Under the pieces are notes generated by a model. The model worked only from the letters and a program-made list of their open reading frames with translations. It was not told the origin of the DNA and made no database searches. Both the position numbers and the translations under genes were made by a program. Below, one piece after another: positions 20,204 to 30,900 of a DNA stretch of 33,587 nt (position 1 is its first letter; each line of letters opens with the position of its first letter). This DNA is from Actinomortierella ambigua (lineage: Eukaryota > Mortierellomycota > Mortierellomycetes > Mortierellales > Mortierellaceae), in the NCBI GenBank assembly GCA_016098155.1, contig JAAAJB010000388.1, positions 1 to 33,587 of the forward strand, written 5' to 3'.

Positions 20204-22469
20204 TTAAACTTGCCCAAAGATGCTGGTGCCTGTGGCATGTGTCAACATGTTTTTCGGAGGACTGACAACGCTCACTACAACGATTCGATGAGAAGAAAAC
20301 ATTAATATCAATCAATGAAACGAACGAGCCAACAAAATAATAAATAGTAACATGAGAGCCACGCATGATAAACCTCATCTTGCACAGTGCAACAAAAACA
20401 ACAACAAAAAACTCGTTGTACACCACACATGCATGAGGTCTAGAGTCCCCCCACTTACGATAAAAGTTAAAGCCGTACGCAATAATCAGCGCACCCCCAA
20501 GCAGCGTAGGACCCACACGGTCGTAAAACACGCCAGTCGTTGCCTTGTGCTTCAGGTTGTCGATCTGCGCCTGCAACGCTGCTGCTGCACTCGACCCACT
20601 CCGTGGCTCCACATTGATGACGGTCACCGGGCCAGCCGTACCATCGCCATTGCCATTGCCATGCTTCTTCGCCACGTCCGCTATCCGCGCCGCCGTGAGC
20701 GCGCCAGGTTCCGAGCTGATCTGTTTCCGCAGCTGCATCTGCAGCATCTGGGCCGAGAGCTTGTGGGTCAACAGTCGATCACGGTAATGGAAGGTCGAGG
20801 CCGCATAGGCCAATGCGAGCATGGCCGTGCACAACAGAGCTGTACCGACATAATAACTCAACGTATCGCGCTCGCCAAAGTTCAACAGCGTCAGACTCAG
20901 CGATCCCAACAGGATCCCGAACCGGATCCAATGTAAAAACGTTCGCTCGTTGGAGAACAAGGCCCGTCGCGTGCCATCGCCCTTGCTGTTGGAAGACGAC
21001 GACGACGGTCCTCCTCCACCAGCAGCTTTTCCGCCTGACCCACCAAACTTTTTCGTCTTTGGACGCTTCATGTACACCTTGCCCGTGGGCGAGATGTTCC
21101 GCGAGGGCTGATCCTGGGTCTCCATCTGGGCATTACTCGACGGCTGCTGCTGCTGTTGTTGCTGCTGCTGCTGCTGCTTCTGGTGTTGGTGGTGTGGGAT
21201 CAACGTCGCGGTCGATGAAGTCGGAGAGTACAGGGCCGACGACGGCCGGCGCTGCCAGGGGACGACCAAGAACTGGCTCAGGAACGAGCGCGACACGGTT
21301 GAGGGCGGTGAAGGCGAAGCCGACGTTCGTCCAGAGCCAGTCGGCAACAGGGTCCGTGCGCTCGTCGTGGACCCGGCCACACTGGGGGTGTACCGTCCAC
21401 CGCTACGACCACCACCACCGCTACCACTACCACCACTGACTGGGCTGTGGTCCGTCGTCGTCGTCGCCATCGTCGGTGTGTTCATGACCCCCATGCACGA
21501 GTCATGCCGCCCATGCAGGACACAATAGCTCTGGTGCTCGTCCGACGTGCGCCGTGCGGGCGTCATGTCTCCGTGCATGGTCACCACCGTCGAAAAGCCT
21601 TGGAGATCGTGCGATCCAGAAGCAAGCTGCCATTCGCTGCTCTTCTTCTTGTGATGATTATTATTAGTAGTGGTATTAAAATGATTGTTGTTGTTGCTGC
21701 TGCTGCTATTGTTATTGTGATGATTGTTCGATATCGGCCCCAGTTGGATTGGCACGAATGCCGATGGTTGGTCGTCCGACATTCGCTCGTCGAAGAATCG
21801 CTGACCATGGCCAAAGTCCAGCGATGTGGAGGAAATAAATGCCGACAAGTCTTTTGTCGTCGTCGTCGCCTTTGTCGTCATCCCACCCGACGGTGTCTGT
21901 TGCGCAACCATCCTCCTCCTATGGCTTGCCTCTCGAGTCATCGTCGTCGTCGCAGCCCCATGCGGACTCGACATGGAGTTTGGTGTCGAGGTCGTGGAGA
22001 AGGGCGAGGATGGCGTTCCACTTCTTGAGAACTGAGTGCTATCCAGATGGGTTGTTGGAGGTGATTCCACCAACGTCGAAGTCCCTGGGGACGATAGCTC
22101 CGCATCCAGCCACGGTCGTGGGCTATCCAAGGCTCCTGATTGCTTTCTCAGTAGCTGACCCCGCTGTGGTGTGAACTGCGTCGATGGCGACGGTTGAGAT
22201 GACGGCGAGCCATGTGTAGATACAGTAAACGTTGGAGGTTGGTACCTGGTAGGAGGAGCAAGAGGTGGGGGTTGATAAGTTGTACTTGTTGCTGTTGACG
22301 AGGGATGGTATTGAGAACGAGAGGTCGTGGCGGATGGCAAAGTCGAAGAGGACGACGAAAGGGGGGTACGGTGTTCAAAAGTGGAGAACAAATCTGGGAG
22401 CTCTATCGCTGAGGGGGTCGAAGCAAAGTCGGGAAGACCCCAGGGTGTATTTTGCTGGTTGTTGGCCAT
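20204..22469 (-). CDS. Vtc1-like DUF202 membrane protein with long disordered N-terminus
   Basis: Exons on the minus strand are 22469-20459 and 20274-20204, with a 184-bp intron (donor C|GTAAGT, acceptor gtag|TG). The joined frame ends FNFYLSVVSPPKNMLTH and gives 693 residues. Residues 1 to about 490 are Ser/Thr/Pro-rich with His/Asn runs and a Q-run near 21145-21180. Then comes a Vtc1/DUF202 pattern: GKVYMKRPKTKKF, SNERTFLHWIRFGILLGSL with LLNFGE (TM1), TALLCTAMLALAYAASTFHYR (TM2), and YDRVGPTLLGGALIIAYGF (TM3). Vtc1 is the small subunit of the vacuolar transporter chaperone that makes polyphosphate; there the protein is only about 130 residues, so the N-terminus and an 80-residue insertion between TM2 and TM3 are departures. 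The C-terminal 23 residues depend on the predicted intron. A CT tract (22591-22561 on the coding strand) lies in the leader. Confidence 0.88.
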
Positions 22470-22557
22470 CGGTTGTTTGCAAAGGAAATTCGTAATGCAA
22501 AGTTTTTGGCGTTAGGGTGAAGAGTGGGGGGAGGGCACTCGTGGGCCAAGAATGGGT

Positions 22558-22594
<37 letters not shown>

Positions 22595-24701
22595 AGGAGA
22601 ATGAAAAGAGGATAAAACCGCAAGGTATGCACTCAAGAACCAGGTGCAAGAAAGAAAGAAGGAAACAAATTCTCAGGTAAGCAACTGGTAGGGAGGTGGT
22701 GTGAAGAAAGAGAGCAGTTGGCTAGCTAGCGTTGGAGAATTGCTTGGACCACACAAAAACACTGGCAAAAATGCGAAAGGTAAGGAGAATGGTCCTTGCT
22801 GCCCATGAAGCCCAGCGAAACACACTGTGCTGCGAGTGGCTGCACAGGAGGCGATTTACATTTATTTTATATATAAAAAGTCGAGACCGGCAGTCGCCAA
22901 TGGCTCTTGCGAAAGGGCGATCTTCAGAGCCTCTTCACCACGAATAGTTAGAACCAGGAGCCAGGCATCGGCCACATGACTGAGGAGGTCACTCTGGTGG
23001 TGGCAGTTTACTACTACTCACAGTGACATTCGCACCCACAAACAAACAAACAAATAAACTGGGCGGCTCCGGCGTAGAAGGGAACACAAAATTGGCACGC
23101 CTCAAAGCCCATCCTGTAAATGCGACTAATCACTATGGATGAAGATGACCAACCTACTCTTGGCTTTCCTCTCCTTTTGACGTGAAAAAAGAGTCTGCTC
23201 TCGAACGAGACGAGGGTGAAGTCTCACAAAAACAACAACAAAAAAAAAAAAAAAAAAAAAGGAGGTGCTCCCCTTACATCTGTTTCGACCGTCCTTTCTT
23301 TTTTTTTTCTGGCAAGGGCAAGGCATAGATACGCTTCCTTCAAAAATCCGAGTGGCCACCTCAACATGGTTCTTTTCAAGTCCTACATATAAGCATGCTG
23401 GTATGGAAAGTTGAATGGACAGGGTGGTCACCTTGATTGCACTCCTGCAGCTGGCTCACGCCGCCGTTGACCATGTTTTGGCAAGCACTGGTGGAGAATG
23501 GAAAAAAAAAAGTTCTGCTGTGGGTGTTATGCAACATCCAATGTTGGATCTTAGCCATGTGGCGTCTTGTTATTGCAAACAAAAACAGATTCCTGTAGCA
23601 GCACGAAAAAAAAACATACCATCGCATCTTGTACCTCATACTCTTCGCATTAAGGGAGGGGGAATGCATTTTATGAAACTGAGGTACAGAGTTACTTATG
23701 CAGACTACACAAAGTTACCGACTGACTACTGGTACGTACTGCGTACAACAATCATGTCTTTAAAGACATGTCCTGTTCTTCAGCTTGTAGATGTCCACCA
23801 GCTTTACTCCACCTATATCCCAAATCATATCTCAAGCGACTGTCATCGACAGACAATCGATTCCTTGCCACAGTCTCACCAAGATCAGGAAGAGTCAATA
23901 TTGGTCATGCCTGATGGATAGGACGATGCAGGACAGTCAGTCGTGTATGCCGAGAATGGTGATACAAGGAAAAAAAAAAGTGGTAGATGGCCTAATGGTC
24001 TATGTAGAGAATTAGGGGGGAGGGGAGGGGGAAGGGGAATAATTTCATATCTTTCTATCGGAAGAAGTTTTCTCACTTTAGATTAGCAGTGCTCTACTGT
24101 ACAAACATGCAGTAATAGCAGTGTTACATGGTGGTAAAAAAAACTGCCGAATGAGATCATTTCGACAGGTAATTTTCACACATGGATAAAAGTTTCATTG
24201 GTATCATTGGGCGATGTCTTCTTTCAAGCGTCGCCCATGGCTGCTGAGATAGAGTATGTCTCACCAGCGTGCAAAGTGCCGACGATGTATTTGTCATTCG
24301 ACGAGCCGGAAAGCTCTCCGGTGAGAGGGGAAACTTTAGTATACAAGAAAGTTGAACTAGACTACAAAAACATCTTCGAGATGTACCGGATGATCGTCGC
24401 TTCTCCGATCTAGCTTGTCATCGGAGCTTGGACAGCTCGCTGTGCTCCTCCTCCTTCTTTTCCATCTCTCGCCCTCTTCCCCTTTCAAATGGGAAAAAAA
24501 GAGGCCTGAAAAGAGAGGAGAGGAGCGAATCGAGAAAAACCGCTAGGGCACAATCCAGTGGAGGGCGTGTATTGGGGGGAGGGATTAGGGGTATATGTAT
24601 GCGAAGGGGGAATGTGGTTCTGCAGGAGGGGAGGGGAAAGTCGAGTCGCATGCATGCGTGGGAAGGCCAACAGGGCCAAGAGCTGTTGTTCGCTGGCGTC
24701 G
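22470..24701. other. Intergenic region with no confident gene
   Basis: The left end is the leader and promoter of the Vtc1-like gene, with the GA tract at 22561-22591 and an AT-rich TATATATAAAA word near 22868-22878. An A21 run is at 23240-23260. Two plus-strand frames remain uncalled: 23415-23921 (168 codons, N-terminus hydrophobic) and 24198-24413 (71 codons, ending EMYRMIVASPI). The second has a non-repetitive, protein-like composition, but I recognise neither. On the minus strand near 23490-23430 a possible small exon, flanked by an acceptor after a T-run and a GTGACC donor, reads NMVNGGVSQLQECNQ. A perfect 18-bp palindrome lies at 23753-23770. Confidence 0.45.
22561..22591 (+). repeat. 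(GA)n microsatellite in the Vtc1-like leader
   Basis: A 31-bp GA tract lies 92 bp upstream of the minus-strand ATG at 22469, so it is CT on the coding strand. It fits the pyrimidine-rich leaders seen at several genes here. Confidence 0.85.
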
Positions 24702-25526
24702 TCAAGAGCGAGTGACAGGCGTGATCGGCACAGGCGGGATCGGCATCAAGACACCTTGCGTGATCAATACGCTCCGTGTCCATCGATCGCCTTCAATGTC
24801 AAACTGCTCGCGGAACCTTTGATAGTAGGGCTGGTCAGAGCACCCTCCACTTTCAAAAAAGGAGAAGCTGTGGTTCTGCGAGCCGACAAATGAGTGTGTA
24901 AAGAAGGGTTTCTCGAGGTCCAGGCACCCACAGCCGGAAAGGGCGATGGTTTCGCCCTGGTACAGGCTCTCGGAGAACAGGCGTATGACGCCAACTTCAG
25001 GTGGGAATTGCTCTGGCAGAGTTTGAGCTCGAGCCGCGAGGCAGTCTTTGAGGACCTTTTCTGGGTCAGGTGGGGTGGAGGGCTGTGCGCCAAGAACAGG
25101 GACCACTGGTTTTGGAGGTAGTACTGTCTCTAGGGAGGACTGTGGAGGCCGAGCATCGTCGCCGTCCGTGGATGGTGGGTTTTCATTTCTTGGTTGACGA
25201 AGGCCAAAGACTAGTGGGATTGTTGGTCGGGGAGGGAAGAGATTGATGGAGGTGTGGAGAGGAGGAGGGGACAACAGGTGTGAAAAGAGGGTGGGTGTTG
25301 CGGTTTTGGAATCGCTGTCTGCTCGAGGAACAAGGGTGACGGCTGCTGCTTGGACGAGTTTGCGTGAACGGGTTGCGGTGCTGGTAGGGGTAGGGCTGGA
25401 GAAGGAGGTGACGGTGGGGAGAGTCGACGGTGTGGGATGAGGGGTATTGATTTGTATTGGTACTGCGTTGATCAGGCACTCTGCTAGAGCGAGGAGGCAG
25501 GGTATGAGCGTTGCCGCGGGTCGCAT
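24702..25526 (-). CDS. Secreted protein with crystallin-like C-terminal module
   Basis: The chosen ATG at 25526 gives 274 residues and begins with a signal peptide (MRPAATLIPCLLALAECLINA, cleavage probably just after). The frame stays open for 34 codons upstream, but those encode a microsatellite-derived HTHTHTLSLSL stretch, so they are leader. Residues about 22-165 are Pro/Ser/Thr-rich, a likely O-glycosylated stalk. The last 90 or so residues look folded: EVGVIRLFSESLYQGETIAL, SGCGCLDLE, SFVGSQNHSFSFFESGGCSD and WTRSVLI. This pattern (Leu-Phe, Tyr-x-Gly, paired Cys, Ser-Phe, closing Trp-x-x-Ser) resembles the beta-gamma-crystallin fold of small secreted fungal proteins and inhibitor family I36; this is inference. 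The role is unknown; cell wall or environment is likely. Confidence 0.7.
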   Translation of the reverse strand: MRPAATLIPCLLALAECLINAVPIQINTPHPTPSTLPTVTSFSSPTPTSTATRSRKLVQAAAVTLVPRADSDSKTATPTLFSHLLSPPPLHTSINLFPPRPTIPLVFGLRQPRNENPPSTDGDDARPPQSSLETVLPPKPVVPVLGAQPSTPPDPEKVLKDCLAARAQTLPEQFPPEVGVIRLFSESLYQGETIALSGCGCLDLEKPFFTHSFVGSQNHSFSFFESGGCSDQPYYQRFREQFDIEGDRWTRSVLITQGVLMPIPPVPITPVTRS

Positions 25527-25586
25527 TGGACAAGTCAAAAGACGAGGCAGAAGGGGGCAAGGGAAAGAAGAAATGTAAACAACGTG

Positions 25587-25619
25587 GAGAGAGAGAGAGA
25601 GTGTGTGTGTGTGTGTGTG
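25587..25619 (+). repeat. Compound (GA)n(GT)n microsatellite
   Basis: A GA tract passes directly into a GT tract, followed by further GA blocks to about 25662 and a G12 run at 25665-25676. On the minus strand this is an AC/CT tract just upstream of the secreted-protein ATG at 25526. Confidence 0.85.
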
Positions 25620-26420
25620 GAAAAACAAAGAGAAAGAGAGAGAGAGAGAAAGAGAGAGAGAGGTGGGGGGGGGGGGAAGGAAATGAAAAAGAAGGAAAGA
25701 TAGAAAAGCTGCACATTCATACCCATGCTCAGAATAATAGAAACCTTCTCAGAGTCACGACGTCAGAGAGAAACGGAGTGTGAAGACATGCAACCCTCAT
25801 GGTGTCAATGTACCGTACATACTCTCGTGGTTGGCAAGGTTGTGGAGCTGGATGAAATCTCTGGCGGGTTTGCAGAAATGTTGTTCCAGGAGGTCTGATA
25901 TCTGCAGCCAGTCAGACAGGGGAAGACACTGAGTGGGATCTGAGTGATATATATTCTCCCCGGCTTGGCGCCCGCGACAGACTCCGCGTCTCATCGAAGA
26001 CTACGTGTTTCTTCTCCCTGGTGTAGAAAATACACTACATCACATGCATGGGCATAGACTACCTCATGGGTAGAGATGTATATATACATGGGACAAAGAG
26101 ACAGGGAGATAGGGAAGATAGGTAAAAGTCATCCCTCTCTTTGACGAGTGCACTTCTCCTCCCTCTCAAACATGGTTCTATTTGCCTCTAAAAACGGGTT
26201 GCCATTCAAAGACGCTTTTTAAGCTACATTCACGTTTGGTGATGTCCCCGTGGGTGCCTTGGGAAAAGTGGAACAATTTCCGTCAGCAAGGGTACTGCAT
26301 GAAATTGCATCCCGAAATCAAATGACCCGGATATGCCAAGTTTATCGGCCTCTCATAAAGGGCGAGAGCAGGTGTATGAGTGAGAGGGTAAGAGAGAAAT
26401 GTGTGTGCTAGTTTGCATGA

Positions 26421-26447
26421 TGTGTGTGTATGTGTGTGTGTGTGTGT
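26421..26447 (+). repeat. (TG)n microsatellite
   Basis: An almost perfect TG dinucleotide tract with one A interruption. It explains the alternating His-Thr and Cys-Val runs in the translated frames here. Confidence 0.85.
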
Positions 26448-27490
26448 TTGTCAAGAAGAGCGTCGGGCACACGCGAGCAGTGCGAAACATGGTGGCAAAC
26501 AACAAAACAAAATAGCTGGCGATCAACCACAACGTGGTGGATTAAAGAGTTGGTGCTCACAAGCAGGAGCGATAGCAGGAGTCTGGATTGTATTTTTAGC
26601 GGGACAGACCGCTGTGGATCGACATGCCATGGTTTTGAGATGAGAGAGTACCAAGAGAAAGGGAGGGTATTGTAGACTATCATATAGTGAGTGAGTGAAT
26701 GAAAGAGAATAATAGCCTGACAAATGGGGCGGCGAGGGGGAGGAGGAGAGATGGTCAAAGGCTGTTCAGCAGCAGGCGATGCATAGGAATACAGAAAACA
26801 GAGATGACGGATTGCGACAGGACAATACATCGGCTGAAGTACAGTCATCTTGCACTTGGCCCATGGCCCCGCAAAACAATATGTCTCTCCTCACTCGGGC
26901 GCAGAGAAGGGGAGAGAGGAATGAGGTGATGGGGGGAGGGGAACGCTGATCCCAAGGTGCAAAAAGCAAAGAGCGAGGATCAAAAATCAGAAATGCAATT
27001 GATGGGTGATGATTGAGCGCACAACCTTCTTTTTTTTTGTTGTGGTGCGGCTCGGTACTAGAGTTGCCATCCTGCAGTAGCCCAGTAATTGCGTTGGGCC
27101 CTGTCCATTTTGACCTCACCGTTTTTTTTGAAGCATCGCCCACTATGTCACTCCCGGGCACAACAGAAGTGAGAAGACGTTAGTAGCGCATACTTTTGAC
27201 TCTCTGTTCCTGAACATGCCCCACGACCGTTGTAGTGCGTGGGTGGTGGTGGTTCTCTTGCTGGTGGTCCCAGACGGAAGTGAGCCACCTTGGGAAGGGG
27301 CTTCCATTATTTGAAAACCTGCCTGCATCTTTGTTGTACTTCTTCCCTCCCCTTTCCTCCTTCCCATCGTAGACACCACAGCGCTCTCGCTCTCCTTTTC
27401 TTCAACCTCGACCCTTGTTTTTTTTCATTCCCTTGTTCTCTTGTCTTGCCTCTTTCTCTCCCTTCTCCCTCCTCTCCTCTTCAATCCTCT

Positions 27491-27540
27491 CCCCCCCCCC
27501 CCCCCCCCCCCCCCACCCCCCCCCCCCCCCCCCCCTCCCC
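27491..27540 (+). repeat. C-tract (C24-A-C20-T-C4) in the arrestin upstream region
   Basis: Fifty bases are C except for one A (27515) and one T (27536). The tract lies in a wider CT-rich zone 415-465 bp upstream of the arrestin ATG, probably promoter or leader. It could form an i-motif, with a G-quadruplex on the other strand. Its exact length may be unreliable. Confidence 0.9.
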
Positions 27541-27939
27541 CTTTCACCGTTGCCTTTGCGGTGATCGCTCGTGCCACTTTGTCCACCTCTCTGGCTCTTT
27601 TTCACTTTCTCCTCTCTTCCTCTCGAAGAATCGTATCGATATTGCTTGCACCGCATCGTCAACCCCTCGATCCCCCTGAACTCCTCTCTATCCGTGCCCG
27701 CAACAAAGGTCTACATTGCCACTTGCCCACGGATCAGCCGTCCCTTCATAGCACTTGTTACACCTATTCATTTCCATAACCAACCCGCACAACCTCCTCC
27801 CTTTCCTCTTTTCTTTTTTTTTTCTGTCCCTCTTTCTGTTTTCCCCTCTCCTCTCTTTTCTTTCATTTTTCCTCTCCGCCTCTCCTCTCTTCTCGCTTCT
27901 CCTCTCTCCTCTCCCCGCCCCTTCCAGCAAGGTTGACGC

Positions 27940-27948
27940 ATGCGATAG
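27940..27948 (+). promoter_or_regulatory. Two-codon upstream ORF (Met-Arg-stop)
   Basis: ATG CGA TAG ends six bases before the arrestin ATG at 27955. If the transcript starts upstream, this minimal uORF would be met first. The very short spacing would leave little room for normal reinitiation, so it could reduce arrestin translation unless leaky scanning occurs. Confidence 0.5.
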
Positions 27949-27954
27949 TGCACA

Positions 27955-30900
27955 ATGACAACATCCTCGTCCTCCACACCACCACCGCCTCAACCTGTCA
28001 CGTCTTCGTCGACGACGACCACGACGATACAGCAGCCCTCCTCATCATCCATCTCCCTTATTTTTGCTCAAGGCACCAGCACTTGTGTCCTGCGGCCCAA
28101 CATTGTCGTCCGCGGCCATGTCGACCTCAAGTTGATCAGTCCATGCTACGCCTCGGGCATTCGAGTTCGATTGCGGGGTAAGTTATTGTGCCGTCATCGT
28201 GTGCTCAATGTACATGCACCACATGGACAGTAAGAATGTCGATTGTCCCTTTTGCCCCATTCAGTCTTGCCCCTGCAGTGGGCGGAGGTACTCTCAGGTA
28301 CACCCTCCTAGCCACGAGGACAATTTAGCAGGGCGAGGGAGGGGAGGGAGGGAGAACGAGTGCAATCCCACCGCAGCGCCCGATAAGACAATGGTGGGGG
28401 GGGGAAGGGTCAAGGGGAAGAAGGGCAAAGCCCCCTCATCTGTTTCTCTACCCTGCCCCCCTCCTGCTAACGTCGCGCGGTCTTTGTTTCCCTGCTCCTC
28501 TGACATAATGCATGGGGCACAAGCAATCTTGTCTCTCTATTGCTCTCTCTCTCTCCGCCGTTGGGGTGAGGGGGGGGGGAATGTGCGAGGCAAAACAGAC
28601 TCTCGAACGCTTCTATTATTCTCATACAACCAGGGAAGAGCCATCATCATATGCCATAACTCAATTTGATTGCGGCGTTGGCCTACCTTCACTACTGTCT
28701 ACTCTTCCTCGTCGATGCAGGGAAGGGCATGAGGATGAAGACAGACAGAGATGATGGTGTGGGAAGAGGCAGAGGGGTGGTGAAGAACGGGGGAGGGATA
28801 GTTTATTGAGAGCCGTTGGCCTAGCAGCATTTTAGAGTGTGTTGGGATAGCAAGAATGTAATGTTGGTGCCTGAACCCTATTGTTTTAGAACAGGGTTGG
28901 TGACCAGCGGCGGAGGGAGAGAGAGAGGGTAGGATGAGGGAGCAAACACTGCGGGTTTACAGGCATGGTATGGTGGCCAATGTGACAGAGGCTGATTTCA
29001 ACGGCCCTAATGGGACACAGGCGTGTGCCTCTGTTCCTTTGTGTTCTATTGTTGTTCATTTAACTAACAATGCACATTTGATGATGAGTCGATGCCTTTG
29101 TTTGTTTAGAGGGAGGGGGCGAGGGAAGAGTCTTGTTGCATCACAGGAGCAGAAAGTGTGAAAAAAAGCAACACTAGTTGCTCAGCGAGGAATACTCTGC
29201 GTGTTCTGCCGTCCGTCTCAACCCGTTCTCACGACTTTTTTTTTTCTTCTTCTCTTCTTTTCGACCTTACTACAAAATAAATAATAAAAAAATATTAGCG
29301 GAGGAAACGGCCATCGCTTTTGCTCAGGAGCCCAATGGCGAGACGTTGCGCAACAAGTTTCAACACACCACCATCACGCTCTTCGACGCTGACGTTGTCG
29401 TCTCGGGTATTGGTCAGCACGAGAACGAACTAGCCAATTGGCAGGAGATTGCTCCAGGCAGCTACACCTTCCCTTTTGCTCTCAAAGTCCCCAACGTGAA
29501 CTTTCCCCCTGTTATTCCTGTAGGTGCACCAATCCTAATTAATCTTACATCAAGACATTTGATGCAGACATGCATGCGCGGAAAGAGAAAGAAAGAAAGA
29601 TAAAGAGAGAGGAGAGAGAAAGAGGGTGTGTCTGGGTGAGACACGTAGAAGAGGAAAGGAGGAGGAGAAAGTGTCCCATCTGTTCATACCATGCCATATT
29701 CTAACACGCATGGAGCATGACAATCTTCTTTACACAAACTAGTCGCTAGAAGGGTATTCGATTCGATATGTCTGGACAGCCAAGGTCGAGGGTCCCTTCG
29801 AACCCAACCTCAGCTCCGATGTAATATTGTGTCAATTTATGCCCAATGTCCTTGCCCCAAAGCCTATGGAGTGGACATTTCGGGAGATTGTTGGTGCCTC
29901 AGCCTCAAAAGCGGGCAGTACAGCTCAGCTTAACAAACAACCGAGCGGGATTTCTGTTGTCGTCAAAATGCAGCAACAAATATACGTACCTGGTAAGGAT
30001 AAGGATAAGATAATTTTAAAATGCTCGGGGCCTTGTCTCACGCGCGCACCGATGAGAAGATCGCAAGATTATTAATTGCCTATCTTAATGATATCTATCC
30101 ATCTCTTGTCTTGTTGTCTTGGACAGGGGATCCCTTGTCGATGGAGGCGACACTGGTGAACAACAGCACCAACAAGATCAGCAACATCGACATTGTCATC
30201 CGGCGACACATCCGGGGTAAACTGCCCGTTGCTTACGGCGATCTAACCTCGCAGGTCCAACAAGAGATGATGGCCGAAACGGTCGAATGCAAAGTAAAGC
30301 CTGGCGAGACTGGTCAGGTCGATATTCTGACTACTGTCCCGCGCATGAACACTGTCATGCTGCCGACGTTCGAGACCAACTTTGTCAAGGTCTTCTACGA
30401 GCTCCTGTGCATCATCAAGATCAAACGCTCGGTCTTCTCTGGTGGCGACACGAGCCACACCTGCGTGATCCCCATCCCCATCGCCACTCACAACATTGAC
30501 AATCCCACCATCAAGGGTCACACACCACGCTGGACAACGAGCCGTCTGCAGCCTTACTTCTTTGATCCACTGTGGCCTGATCCGACAGGCGACCTTCCTG
30601 AGCAGGAGTCTGCTAGGTCGGTATCAGGAAAGGAAACCCCCACCGTCTCCACCATGACCACCTCTCCCGCCCCTACCCCAACAGCCTTGGTGACCTCTCC
30701 CAAGGCTATCTTCAGCCCTGTCGCTTTGCCTTCGTCGTCAGCCATTTCCATCACGCCGCTTCTTTCCCCAACCTTGACCTCCACCTCTACCAATGCGATG
30801 CACGAGTTTTTGAACAGTGGCTCTGCCGAGCTGTATCGCGAACGGACGCAGAAGAAGAAAACGCTGGGGCGGAGTAAGAGCATGAAGGACATTCGGCCAG

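Larger units (their letters stand above)
25527..27954. other. Long divergent intergenic region with simple-sequence tracts
   Basis: It separates the secreted-protein gene (minus) from the arrestin gene (plus). It holds GA and GT tracts (25587-25619), G12 (25665-25676), a GT tract (26421-26447), a 14-bp palindrome of alternating TA core (26076-26089), and a long CT/C-rich zone from about 27380 to 27925. A minus-strand frame at 25797-25994 (65 codons) has ordinary composition but no recognisable family. Another at 26766-27161 contains KWTGPNAITG, faintly like the C-terminus of a retrotransposon integrase; too weak to call. I see no confident gene. Confidence 0.5.

Noticed and set aside
19959..20458. 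Extension of the Vtc1-like frame to 19959 (836 codons)
   Set aside because: A consensus donor at 20458 and an acceptor at 20275 restore a natural end; the read-through encodes a repeat-derived Leu-Ser run.
23415..23921. 168-codon plus-strand frame
   Set aside because: No recognisable family; A-run-derived Lys stretches and no supporting signals apart from length.
24198..24413. 71-codon plus-strand frame ending EMYRMIVASPI
   Set aside because: Composition is protein-like, but I could not link it to an exon, family or neighbour.
25797..25994. 65-codon minus-strand frame upstream of the secreted-protein gene
   Set aside because: Ordinary composition but no family or conserved motif; may be chance or leader sequence.
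26766..27161. Possible retrotransposon integrase remnant (KWTGPNAITG)
   Set aside because: One short resemblance only; no LTRs, reverse transcriptase or other element parts nearby.
28199..28669. 156-codon frame inside arrestin intron 1
   Set aside because: It begins inside the intron, has Gly-rich repeat content and no recognisable domain.
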